Shown here: positions 1 through 6,979 of the stretch, piece after piece
How the letters are laid out: each line of letters starts with the position of its first letter
Position numbering within the stretch: the stretch's first letter is position 1
Assembly: GCA_030431165.1 (NCBI GenBank)
Contig: JAUIJQ010000088.1
Location: forward strand, 1 to 9,308
DNA length: 9,308 nt
Direction of reading: 5' to 3'
Source: Rhodothermia bacterium
Lineage (GTDB): Bacteria > Bacteroidota > Rhodothermia > Rhodothermales > JABDKH01
Notes under the pieces: generated by a model
The model's database searches: none
What the model was told of the DNA's origin: nothing
The model's input: the letters and a program-made list of their open reading frames with translations, nothing else
Made by a program: the position numbers and the translations under genes

Positions 1-1916
1 GCGTAAGGTTCAGAGAGCATCAGCTGTCCCGGCTGCTCAAACCGAACAAAAACCTCCGCCGGATCACCCGACTGCAGCACGTAACTCGATTCTCGATCCC
101 GGCGAGGTTCAACGGCGGTGAGTTGTGACATGCCGACCGACGTGTTTACCTGCACATGTCGCACGCTGTACGACTCCGCGACCCCGTCCACACTCCGAAT
201 AGCCTGCACGATTTCGGGCTGTATCTCGGCTGCGCCACTGCGAAATACAACGTTGGGCGGCTGTATGTAGATATCCGCCTCAAGCGCGTTGTTGAGCCAG
301 GAAGTGACGGTTGTCCTGAAACTCTCGACCATGATGCCAACGCCGATCGTAGCGGCGACAGCAATCATGAGCGCGGCAATCGCAACGGAAGTCCGACTGA
401 GCATGGCGGATATCCCGTTCGCCGCCATCCGACCAACGGGCCCAAGGGCCGACGCCATCGGGCCGCGCACGACGCGAACAAATGCGACCACCGCGACGGG
501 GACCAGCAGCGCAAACGCAACAATCACAAAGAACAAGGCGATGTAGCTCAGTGCGATGCTCGCTGTCGGCAACATCAGGAGGGCCGAACCACCCGCACCG
601 GCCGCAAGCCCGATAAACGCTACCGGAACGGATTGTCGTTGAGCACGCACCTCTTCGCGTGACCGCGCAAGAACAGTCGAGGCGGATGTCCTTGTTGCTG
701 AACGTGCCGGCATCCACGCGGCTGCGACCGTGGCACCTAGACCAAGCAGCACACCCTTTGCAAGCGTCGCCGGTGCCAGCGTCAACTGGCGAACAGAGAC
801 AACGAAGTACAGGTCGTTGATTGTTCTCGTCACCAGGTGAACAAGCCCTCTGCCCAGGAAGACGCCGCAGAGAATGCCAAGCGCTGTACCAACGATCCCG
901 ACGAGGAGCGCCTCAGCAAGTACCAGCACAAAAATCTCACGGCGTGTAACACCAACGGCCCGAAAACGGCCGATGAGCGGACGCCGCTGCACAACCGAGA
1001 AGTTCATCGTGTTGTACGTGAGAAACATGCCCACAACAAGCGCAAGCAAACTCAACGCCGTCAGGTTCAGCTCAAACGCACGCGTCATCTGGGCGAGCGT
1101 TTCGCTCCTCGAAGACGCAGCCTCGATTGAGGCTCCTACCGGCAGGACTGCTTCGAGCGCCTGAACCTCGTCGTCGTTGAGTATCAGGTCGATGTGGGAG
1201 AGCCTCCCGACCATGTCAAAGAGGCGCTGGGCAACCGAAACGTCGGTTACAAGCAGGTTGTCAATTGCGGCGGCACGCCGGTCATCATCCGCCGCAATTA
1301 ATCCGACCAGCCGAATCGCAAACGGCACCCCATCAACCGCAATGCGGAGCGTATCACCGATCGCCAGGTCGAGGGCTGTTGCCGTCGGCGCCGCCAGTAT
1401 CCCGGTGTTGCCGCCGTACATCAAGTCGACAAGACTCGGTGCGACGCCACCCCCAACTACACTCCCATCGCCACCTCCGACGCCACTCCCGTCGCCACCA
1501 CCCTGCCCCACAAACGACCTGAATGGAGCTTCTGCGAGCGCATCAACACCAAGCACGTGCAGCGTACGACCGGGCGCATCAGGAACAAGCGCGTACCCCT
1601 CTACAACGGGTGCACTGCGCTGAAAGAGACTGCGCTGAAAGAGACTGCGCTGAAAGAGACTGCGCTGAAAGTCCCGGCGCGTTCGGAAGTGCGTGTACAC
1701 CGAGTCAGCAATGCCGCGTGACGGACCGACAATCCGATGGGTTGCCCGGCCGGCGACCGTTTCCGACGACAGCTCAAACGCTTTGCGGGCGCTGACATTT
1801 GCAATGTCGATCGACACAACAACAGCAACACCGAGCGTCACACCAATAATTGATAGCGCGAGTAGCCATCGGTGCGAGAGCAGGTAGCGCAGACTGGAAC
1901 GCCAAAGCAGATTCAT
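1..1916 (-). CDS. ABC transporter permease, FtsX/MacB-type with two modules (3' end beyond window)
   Basis: Inner-membrane permease of a LolD/MacB-type ABC system. Reading the minus strand from the ATG at 1916 gives 638 complete codons with no stop before the window edge, so the C-terminus is missing. It opens with a short cytoplasmic segment (MNLLWRSSLRYLLSHRW) and a membrane helix at about residues 18-38. An extracytoplasmic MacB-like domain follows to about 280. Further helices lie near 284-303, 328-357, 384-402, 430-449, 455-478 and 511-530, and a second extracytoplasmic region then begins. The stretch around 284-330, with LTYNTMNFSVVQRR and RAVGVTRREIF, is typical of the FtsX domain. Two modules in one chain fits the long permeases of about 800-850 residues. 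The start lies 12 bases after the ATPase stop with a weak GAGA ribosome site, so the two genes form an operon. Oddities are a perfect pentapeptide repeat (residues 83-101) and a Gly/Asp-rich linker (139-157). The substrate cannot be told from sequence; lipoprotein or lipid export is typical of the family. Confidence 0.88.
   Translation of the reverse strand, partial: MNLLWRSSLRYLLSHRWLLALSIIGVTLGVAVVVSIDIANVSARKAFELSSETVAGRATHRIVGPSRGIADSVYTHFRTRRDFQRSLFQRSLFQRSLFQRSAPVVEGYALVPDAPGRTLHVLGVDALAEAPFRSFVGQGGGDGSGVGGGDGSVVGGGVAPSLVDLMYGGNTGILAAPTATALDLAIGDTLRIAVDGVPFAIRLVGLIAADDDRRAAAIDNLLVTDVSVAQRLFDMVGRLSHIDLILNDDEVQALEAVLPVGASIEAASSRSETLAQMTRAFELNLTALSLLALVVGMFLTYNTMNFSVVQRRPLIGRFRAVGVTRREIFVLVLAEALLVGIVGTALGILCGVFLGRGLVHLVTRTINDLYFVVSVRQLTLAPATLAKGVLLGLGATVAAAWMPARSATRTSASTVLARSREEVRAQRQSVPVAFIGLAAGAGGSALLMLPTASIALSYIALFFVIVAFALLVPVAVVAFVRVVRGPMASALGPVGRMAANGISAMLSRTSVAIAALMIAVAATIGVGIMVESFRTTVTSWLNNALEADIYIQPPNVVFRSGAAEIQPEIVQAIRSVDGVAESYSVRHVQVNTSVGMSQLTAVEPRRDRESSYVLQSGDPAEVFVRFEQPGQLMLSEPY
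1440..1502 (-). repeat. Gly/Asp-rich linker with a duplicated 8-codon unit in the permease
   Basis: Residues 139-157 of the permease read GGGDGSGV then GGGDGSVV then GGG. At DNA level the 15-mers at 1461-1475 and 1485-1499 differ at one base and are 24 bases apart, so an 8-codon unit appears to have been duplicated. The segment is probably a flexible loop inside the extracytoplasmic domain. The GGxGxD-like composition recalls calcium-binding RTX repeats, but it is too short and irregular to claim that. Confidence 0.6.
1614..1670 (-). repeat. Perfect 15-base tandem repeat coding RSLFQ units inside the permease
   Basis: The 15-base unit ACTGCGCTGAAAGAG (plus strand) occurs three full times plus 12 bases without a single mismatch. 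The period is a multiple of three, so it stays in frame. On the minus strand it encodes FQRSL repeated at residues 83-101 of the permease, in the extracytoplasmic domain shortly after the first membrane helix. Perfect identity suggests recent expansion by slippage, and copy number may differ between strains without breaking the gene. Confidence 0.9.
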
Positions 1917-1928
1917 CGGAATCTCGCG

Positions 1929-2624
1929 CTACGAACGAAAGTACTCGGCGGATACCTCACGCAAAACGCCGTCTCGCATTTCCACCACCCGGTCAGATGC
2001 ATCCAGGAAGTCCCGGTCGTGTGTCACCACCAGCATCGTGGTGCCCAGTTTCGTGACCAAACCGTGCAGCAGTCCCATGACCTGACGGCCGGTGTCGTAA
2101 TCGAGGTTGCCGGTCGGTTCATCCGCCAGCAGGAGCAACGGCTTGTGCGCTAGTGCGCGGGCGATGGCAACCCGCTGCTGCTCGCCACCCGATAGTACAT
2201 CCGGAAAGGCGTCGTGGCGGTCAGACAGTCCGACCTCGTCGAGGACGGCCAGCGCCTCGTCGCGCCGGCCCGCCGAGCGATCTCCGGCAAGCGTAACAGG
2301 AAGGAGCACGTTCTCCGCCACCGTGAGGGTCGGCACCAGATTGAACGACTGGAAAACAAAGCCGACGTGCTCACGGCGAAAAAGCGTTCGGCGCTCATCG
2401 TCCAGTGCGGTCAGATCCGTGCCGCCCACGACCACGCGCCCGGAATCAGGTATATCAATTCCGGATATGACATTCAGCAGCGTGCTCTTCCCTGCTCCAC
2501 TACGGCCGAGCAGCGCAACAAATTCCCCGGGATCGATAGCTAAGTCCAGTCCACGAAGTACTTGCCGAGTACTATTGCCCTCACGAAATGATCGCGTCAG
2601 ACCTTCGAGGATGACATGGCTCAC
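1929..2624 (-). CDS. ABC transporter ATP-binding protein, LolD/MacB family
   Basis: Cytoplasmic ATPase of 231 residues that powers the permease encoded just downstream. All nucleotide-binding motifs are present: Walker A GRSGAGKST (40-48), Q-loop FQSFNLVP (Q92), signature LSGGEQ (144-149), Walker B LLLLADEP (D168, E169), D-loop GNLD and switch histidine H202 in VVTHD. The Q-loop region and the ADEPTGNLD string are typical of the LolD/MacB/FtsE subfamily, and the length matches. The start is a GTG at 2624; an in-frame TAG lies five codons upstream with no other start between, so the GTG is effectively forced. No clear Shine-Dalgarno sequence precedes it. The stop is 12 bases before the permease ATG, so the two genes are surely co-transcribed. 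The first gene of the operon seems to be this one, since the region upstream is gene-free and divergent from the next gene. Confidence 0.95.
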   Translation of the reverse strand: MSHVILEGLTRSFREGNSTRQVLRGLDLAIDPGEFVALLGRSGAGKSTLLNVISGIDIPDSGRVVVGGTDLTALDDERRTLFRREHVGFVFQSFNLVPTLTVAENVLLPVTLAGDRSAGRRDEALAVLDEVGLSDRHDAFPDVLSGGEQQRVAIARALAHKPLLLLADEPTGNLDYDTGRQVMGLLHGLVTKLGTTMLVVTHDRDFLDASDRVVEMRDGVLREVSAEYFRS

Positions 2625-2931
2625 AGATAGATTGCGCTAAGACGTTTGCGGATTGACGACGACCGGCGGCCCGAGGCCGGATACCTCCCACCGCCCGTTA
2701 TGCCTGACATCGCGTTACAGCAGGCAATCACAACGGTTCCAGTCCACCACGAGCGGTTTCTGCGATTGTTTTGTCAAGCGGAAGCTGAAACGATGCTGCA
2801 GAGTGCGTGCAAGGTTTCCCGACAGCCCCCGGCGCTTTTTCTTTTTTAGTTTGGCGTGACGCGGCATGCGCGTCGTGCGCGGCATGCGCCGAGCAGCATT
2901 GAAGCTACGTGAGCCGCATCACGCGATTTGA
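2625..2931. other. Gene-free divergent spacer between the ABC operon and the oxidoreductase
   Basis: About 307 bases with no convincing reading frame. It must hold the promoters of both divergent units. On the minus strand there is a perfect TTGACA (plus 2772-2777), but the hexamer 17 bases downstream (GCTCGT) is a poor -10, so no promoter is called. Toward the right end are two T-runs (2836-2847, CTTTTTCTTTTTT context) and then a pair of 12-base direct repeats. No sound terminator stem was found before the T-runs. Confidence 0.6.
2860..2889. repeat. Pair of 12-base direct repeats with a palindromic GCATGC core
   Basis: CGCGGCATGCGC occurs at 2860-2871 and again at 2878-2889, an 18-base period, 43-72 bases before the oxidoreductase start. 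Each copy contains the palindrome GCATGC. Such spaced pairs can be operator half-sites, but nothing in the sequence identifies a regulator. Confidence 0.5.
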
Positions 2932-3958
2932 ATGAGTCCGAGTCCAACGCCAAATACCAACACCAACTCCGGCCCGAATGTCACTGCGGCCGCGCGACCG
3001 CGCGTCGTCGTTGTGGGCGCCGGACTTGCAGGCTCCTGCGCCGCCCTCGCGCTGGCCACTGCGTATGACGTGACCGTAGTCGACGCAGGCCCGGCTTTGC
3101 CGGGTGCCTCTGACGTCGGTGCCGGACTCGTCAATCCCCTCCTGGGCCGACAGGGACGCCGTGTGTGGCGATCCGACGAAGCGTTGACCTCGCTTCGAGC
3201 GTTGATCGTTGACGCTGACGCTGAGTACACCGTGTCGCGCCGGCCGGTGCTCAGGCCTGCGCAGGACGACCGTCAGGGCAGGAAATTTCGCGAATCCGCA
3301 GAAGAAAACCCGCAGCTCGGCGAGTGGCTCACACCCGAAGACTGCGCGCGGCTGTACCCCTTTATTCACGCACCACTCGGCGCGCTCCAGGTTGACGGAG
3401 GTGCGATTCAGATCCGGCGATTCAAAGTCCAGATCCAGGCAAAGGCGCGGGAACGTGGTGTCACGTTCGTTCGCGACAGCATTGTCCATGCGTGGGACGC
3501 CAAGTCAGACAACACTGTTGCCGTCAGACTGGGCAGCAACGGGCATGCACAGACGCTCGCCGCGGACTACGGCGGGCTGGCCACATCTGTCTGGCGCTGG
3601 GTACGTCGTTGTTCAGCATAATCACCTCGTTCTTGGGAGCACGTACGAGCGAGATTTTGAGTCGGCTGAGCCCTCGGACGCCGCAACGCGCGAGATCATC
3701 GACAAGGTCTCAGGCATGTCGCCGCTGTTTTCTGAGTTGAGCGTGCGCGACGCGCGCGCGGGCGTTCGTGTCACCGTTCCAGGATCGTACCTGCCCATGC
3801 TTGGACCGCTGCCCGACGCTGATCGGGTCTGGCTATTTACGGGGCTTGGCTCGAAGGGCCTGCTTATGGCGCCGATGCTGGCGGCTGAGTTGCCCGGCTA
3901 CCTCTCGGGAAGCTCGCCCATTCCAGATGAAATCCGGCCCCGGCTTGCTGCGACATAG
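2932..3958 (+). pseudogene. FAD-dependent oxidoreductase (DAO fold), frameshifted and probably internally deleted
   Basis: N-terminal part, frame 1 from the ATG at 2932 to a TAA at 3619-3621: a low-complexity leader of about 22 residues, then an FAD-binding Rossmann start with GAGLAG (29-34), the adenosine-binding acid D51 in VTVVDAG, and AGLVNPLLGR (64-73). C-terminal part, frame 2, ending at 3958: GYVVVQHNHLVLGSTYERDF, then DARAGVRVTVPGSYLPMLGP and FTGLGSKGLLMAP, typical ends of the DAO family related to glycine oxidase and the MnmC C-terminal half. Continuous homology passes from frame 1 to frame 2 between about 3560 and 3600. From memory of the family, some 40 residues with the conserved LP..P.KGQ segment should separate AQTLAADY from GYVVVQHN, and they are absent. 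So this looks like a deletion plus frameshift rather than a single-base error. The substrate is unknown. No Shine-Dalgarno sequence precedes the ATG. An assembly error cannot be excluded. Confidence 0.75.
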
Positions 3959-4036
3959 ACCAATCAGGCACTTTTCTTCGTACTTTTTCGCCTGAGCAAA
4001 CGACACGACCACCACTTCGTAGAATCTGAGGTTGAT

Positions 4037-5116
4037 ATGGCTGAGGTAAGCACGTCCCGCGTCGCCGACATTCTTGGTGACAAGGCCGGATTTCTGCTTG
4101 ATCACAAGTGCACAACGATCGACAAGGACCAGCTCCATCTTCCCGGTCCCGACTTTGTAGATCGGATCTTCGGCCAGTCAGATCGGAGTCCGCAGGTCCT
4201 GCGCTCACTCCAGTCGATCTACTCAAACGGACGCCTCGGGAACACCGGATACATCTCGATCCTTCCGGTTGACCAGGGCATCGAGCACAGCGCGGGCGCG
4301 TCGTTTGCGAAAAACCCGATCTACTTCGACCCGGAAAATATCATCAAGCTCGCGATTGAGGGCGGATGCAACGCGGTTGCCACAACGTATGGTGTGCTGG
4401 GGTCGGTTGCGCGCAAGTACGCACACAAGATTCCGTTCATCCTGAAGATCAATCACAACGAGCTGCTGACGTATCCGAATACGTTCGACCAGATCATGTT
4501 TGCGCAGGTCGAAGAAGCGTGGGAAATGGGATGCGTTGGCATCGGCGCGACCATTTACTTCGGATCGGAAGATTCGGGCCGTCAGATCGTGGAAGTATCC
4601 GAAGCATTTGCGCGTGCGCACGAGCTCGGCATGGCAACGATTCTTTGGTGTTACCTACGTAACTCGGGCTTCAAGGTTGACGGCGTAAACCACGAGGGCA
4701 GTGCTGACCTTACGGGCCAGGCAAACCACATCGGCGCCACGATCGAAGCAGACATCCTGAAGCAGAAGCAGCCGACGTCGAATTACGGATATCGCGCCCT
4801 CAACTCGGGCAACTCGTCGTACGGCAAGCTGGACGAGCGGATTTATTCTGAGCTAAGCTCTGACCACCCGATTGACCTTACGCGTTATCAGGTGGCAAAC
4901 GGCTACATGGGCCGCATCGGGCTGATCAACTCGGGCGGTGCGTCGGGATCAAACGATTTGCAGCAGGCGGTTCAGACGGCTGTGATCAACAAGCGCGCGG
5001 GCGGCATGGGGCTGATCTCCGGACGAAAGGCGTTCCAGCGACCGATGAAGGACGGCGTCGAGATCCTGAATGCGATCCAGGACGTCTATCTGAACGACGC
5101 GGTGACGATTGCGTAG
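4037..5116 (+). CDS. fbaB: Class I fructose-bisphosphate aldolase, FbaB/DhnA type
   Basis: Cytoplasmic enzyme that reversibly splits fructose 1,6-bisphosphate into dihydroxyacetone phosphate and glyceraldehyde 3-phosphate through a Schiff base, in glycolysis and gluconeogenesis. The 359-residue protein matches what I recall of E. coli FbaB (about 350 residues) along its whole length: TGYISILPVDQGIEHSAGASF (70-90) near the phosphate-binding start of the barrel, GATIYFGSE (170-178), ELGMATILWCYLRNS (196-210), SADLTGQAN (222-230) and INKRAGGMGLISGRKAF (317-333). K242 in ADILKQK is the expected Schiff-base lysine. No key residue seems to be missing. The ATG at 4037 has a TGAGG ribosome site five bases upstream and lies 78 bases after the oxidoreductase stop; a separate promoter or read-through are both possible. 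The 3' end faces a convergent gene across a 60-base spacer with stem-loops. A role in a microcompartment at the right edge is conceivable but not supported by more than distance. Confidence 0.95.
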   Translation: MAEVSTSRVADILGDKAGFLLDHKCTTIDKDQLHLPGPDFVDRIFGQSDRSPQVLRSLQSIYSNGRLGNTGYISILPVDQGIEHSAGASFAKNPIYFDPENIIKLAIEGGCNAVATTYGVLGSVARKYAHKIPFILKINHNELLTYPNTFDQIMFAQVEEAWEMGCVGIGATIYFGSEDSGRQIVEVSEAFARAHELGMATILWCYLRNSGFKVDGVNHEGSADLTGQANHIGATIEADILKQKQPTSNYGYRALNSGNSSYGKLDERIYSELSSDHPIDLTRYQVANGYMGRIGLINSGGASGSNDLQQAVQTAVINKRAGGMGLISGRKAFQRPMKDGVEILNAIQDVYLNDAVTIA

Positions 5117-5118
5117 CG

Positions 5119-5173
5119 CGTTACGCGGGCTGCGCCCGCTGATCGTTCAGCGAGCCACGCGAGCGTAACGATC
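5119..5173. terminator. Overlapping inverted repeats between two convergent genes, candidate bidirectional terminator
   Basis: The spacer between the aldolase stop and the stop of the minus-strand membrane protein can fold in mutually exclusive ways. One is a tight hairpin GCGGGC-TGC-GCCCGC at 5125-5139. A second is a 7-base stem GATCGTT/AACGATC at 5141-5147 and 5167-5173. A third is a long-range 8-base stem CGTTACGC/GCGTAACG at 5119-5126 and 5163-5170. The position between convergent genes favours termination, but no proper U-run follows on either strand, so intrinsic termination is uncertain. Confidence 0.4.
5149..5172 (-). repeat. 24-base repeat, copy 1, just after the stop of the membrane-protein gene
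   Basis: This 24-base segment matches 5917-5940 with one mismatch (A against C at its ninth base) and contains the core GAGCGTAACGAT. Read on the minus strand it begins four bases after the TAG of the membrane-protein gene. The same core also appears once more at 5903-5914. Confidence 0.75.
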
Positions 5174-5176
5174 TTT

Positions 5177-5824
5177 CTACCCTTGCTGCGGGAGATACGT
5201 ACAACGAACAGGTACCGGACGAGCCGCGTCATCTGGCGACGCACCGCCCTGCTCGAGTAGCGCGTCGTACTGCCTGAGAAGCTGGCACTCCCTGAACCAG
5301 AACGTGCCGATGATCGACATGAGATTCTCGGCGTTTCCGGTAACGCCGTCGAGTCCGTCGCGGAAAAGCGCCTGGTAGAGCAGTTGGCTCACGTGCTGTG
5401 CCTGCTTGCTGTACTCGTCCTGGTGCTGGTACATCGTCGCGAAGGCCACTACCTCCTCGTAGTCCATGTGGTTTACGGACGCGGTACCGTTCGCAACTTC
5501 CCACGCCGTCGACAGCAGGCTGGCAGGCGAGACAAATCCGCGAGAAAACACGCGCGCTCGGTCCTGTGGGGTTGCGCCTCTCGTTGGACGTGCGAACATA
5601 GCCGTGAGGGAATCCGTCAACGCAAGATGGTATGTCACGGATGCATGCACGGCTGCGCGGTTTGCCGCAAACTCCGACAGGATACCCTCGCGGGCCGTCT
5701 CAGCACGCCGTGATTCGGCAACGGACTGGCGCCACTCGTTTGCGCCGAGTGCCAGCACAACGCCGAGCACTACGAAGAACGCCTCAAGGAGGATCGGGGC
5801 AAGCGGAATTCTCGACTTTGGCAT
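5177..5824 (-). CDS. Unrecognised single-pass membrane protein with an extracytoplasmic helical domain
   Basis: A 215-residue protein from the ATG at 5824. It starts MPKSRIPLAPILLEAFF and has one hydrophobic segment at about residues 9-28 (LAPILLEAFFVVLGVVLALG) followed by ANEWRQ. This N-terminal pattern, LLEAFFVVLGV then LxANEWR, recurs in small uncharacterised proteins of several bacterial groups; I know no function for it. The rest is mostly helical and charged, rich in Glu, Arg, Ala and Gln (SVAESRRAETAREGILSE and onward), without catalytic motifs. The positive residues before the helix suggest the C-terminal part is outside the cytoplasm. A TTG start at 5917 would add 31 Arg-rich residues and lie inside a repeat element, so the ATG is preferred. 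It is 116 bases downstream of the glycosylase stop on the same strand, so co-transcription is possible. Confidence 0.7.
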   Translation of the reverse strand: MPKSRIPLAPILLEAFFVVLGVVLALGANEWRQSVAESRRAETAREGILSEFAANRAAVHASVTYHLALTDSLTAMFARPTRGATPQDRARVFSRGFVSPASLLSTAWEVANGTASVNHMDYEEVVAFATMYQHQDEYSKQAQHVSQLLYQALFRDGLDGVTGNAENLMSIIGTFWFRECQLLRQYDALLEQGGASPDDAARPVPVRCTYLPQQG

Positions 5825-5902
5825 AACGCGTCGCGGAGCTGGCTTATCGAATGGCGCTGTGTAGCGTCGACGACGCCAATCTAGTGACCGCCGGCCTATT
5901 CC

Positions 5903-5940
5903 GAGCGTAACGATCAAGCGAGCCCCGCGAGCGTAACGAT
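5903..5940 (-). repeat. 24-base repeat, copy 2, plus an extra core, just after the glycosylase stop
   Basis: Bases 5917-5940 match 5149-5172 at 23 of 24 positions. On the minus strand this copy begins on the very next base after the TGA of the glycosylase gene. A further copy of the core GAGCGTAACGAT lies at 5903-5914, 26 bases from the core at 5929-5940. Unlike copy 1, it lacks the partner arm for the 7-base stem. The shared position right after two minus-strand stops suggests a 3'-end element or an intergenic repeat family. Confidence 0.75.
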
Positions 5941-6858
5941 TCAGCCACCAGCCCGCCGCCGGTCCAATTGCTCCAACTCGTCCAGCGTGCGCGGCCAGTC
6001 GTCTTTCAGTAGCCGCGACAGGGATCGATCAGCCAACACCCGTCCGTCGGTCTGGCAGCCCGGACAGTAGTTCGCTTCGCGCTCCGCGTAGATTATCCGC
6101 TGAACCGGCGCACCGCAGACCGGGCACGGCTGACCAAACCGTCCGTGCACCGCCATCCCGTCCCTGAAGGCCGTTACCTTTTCGGGGAATCCGTCCCCTG
6201 TCTCTTTGCTGATGCGCTGGATCCAATCCGCGAGCGTATCCCTGCACGCACCATACAGCCGATCAACTTCTTCGGATGTCAGCTGCCCCGTTCGCTTGAA
6301 CGGCGACAGTCGCGCCCGGTGAAGTATTTCGTCAGAGTACGCGTTACCGATCCCCGAGAATATGCGCGGGTCGGTCAAACTTCGCTTCAGTGTCCTGTTT
6401 TCGCGAACAAGCGCGTCGGCAAATTCGGCACCCGTCAGCTCAAGCACGTCGAGCCCACCGGGGTCAAGCGCCGTGAGCTCATCCTCATTGCCGACCACGC
6501 GCAGCCACGCCCGCTTCTTCCGACCCTCTTCCGTGAAAAGCAGCGTGCCGTGCTCAAAGTCCAGTGCCGCAAGTCCGCGACGGCCCGGCAGTTTCGCGCC
6601 TGCCTTGCGCCAGCGCAGCCGACCGGCAATCATGAGGTGGATAACAAACCACATTGGGCCGGCCCCGTCAAACCGCAGAACCACCCTTTTTCCGATCCGG
6701 GAGACGCCGGCGACCGTCATCCCCACCGCTTCCTGCGGAGCCGGCGTCACAGTCCGCAAAACAAACGGGCTGCCCAGCCGAAACCCGAGCAGCTCACGTC
6801 CAACCGTGTGCCGCTCAAGCGCATCAAGGTAGGCCGCTATGTCGGGCAGCTCGGGCAT
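5941..6858 (-). CDS. mutM: Formamidopyrimidine-DNA glycosylase (Fpg/Nei family)
   Basis: Bifunctional DNA glycosylase and AP lyase that removes oxidised purines such as 8-oxoguanine in base-excision repair. Counting from the ATG at 6858, which makes the catalytic proline the second residue, the 305-residue protein has MPELPDIAAYL with P2 and E3, K57 in RIGKRVVLRF, HLMIAGRLRW (74-83), N172 in FSGIGNAYSDEIL of the helix-two-turn-helix, and a zinc finger CPVC (245-248) with CPGC (265-268). R260, five residues before C265, sits where the finger arginine of E. coli Fpg contacts DNA. A TTG nine bases upstream would put three residues before the proline and destroy function, so the ATG is right. The chain continues 37 residues past the last cysteine (QTDGRVLADRSLSRLLKDDW and on), longer than E. 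coli Fpg, which ends almost at the finger. This marks a distinct subfamily whose lesion preference may differ. It is divergent from the AAA ATPase gene. Confidence 0.93.
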   Translation of the reverse strand: MPELPDIAAYLDALERHTVGRELLGFRLGSPFVLRTVTPAPQEAVGMTVAGVSRIGKRVVLRFDGAGPMWFVIHLMIAGRLRWRKAGAKLPGRRGLAALDFEHGTLLFTEEGRKKRAWLRVVGNEDELTALDPGGLDVLELTGAEFADALVRENRTLKRSLTDPRIFSGIGNAYSDEILHRARLSPFKRTGQLTSEEVDRLYGACRDTLADWIQRISKETGDGFPEKVTAFRDGMAVHGRFGQPCPVCGAPVQRIIYAEREANYCPGCQTDGRVLADRSLSRLLKDDWPRTLDELEQLDRRRAGG

Positions 6859-6979
6859 CGCGAACAAATGCTATCTTGCACGGTACCGAGGGTCACTTCG
6901 AATACTCGATTTCTCGGATACGCGGACCACGGCGGAATCCGGGTCACTGACAGTCAAGTTACGATATCACAGCCGGGAC
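6859..6979. promoter_or_regulatory. Divergent promoter region for the glycosylase and AAA ATPase genes
   Basis: A 121-base spacer between two divergent starts must carry both promoters. On the plus strand TTGCAC (6876-6881) is followed after 19 bases by AATACT (6901-6906), a tolerable but not strong sigma-70-like pair. No convincing pair was found for the minus strand, and no Shine-Dalgarno sequence stands out before either start. Confidence 0.35.

Noticed and set aside
1177..1623. 148-codon plus-strand frame rich in Ser and Pro
   Set aside because: Antisense to the permease; the Pro-rich part is simply the complement of the glycine-rich linker.
2749..2777. Promoter for the ABC operon with TTGACA on the minus strand
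   Set aside because: The -35-like hexamer is perfect, but the hexamer at the right spacing (GCTCGT) is a poor -10, so no promoter was called.
2821..2847. Rho-independent terminator at the T-runs
   Set aside because: No stable stem precedes the T-runs on the plus strand and no plus-strand gene ends there.
2905..3489. 194-codon minus-strand frame opposite the oxidoreductase
   Set aside because: The plus strand holds clear FAD-binding motifs; the antisense frame has none.
5149..5940. Mobile element bounded by the two 24-base copies
   Set aside because: The copies are direct repeats next to stop codons, the enclosed gene is not a transposase or integrase, and there are no terminal inverted repeats.
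6865..6873. Bacteroidota-type -7 element (TAnnTTTG-like) upstream of the glycosylase
   Set aside because: The spacing between TA and TTTG is one base too long, no -33 element is visible, and it would imply a leaderless message.
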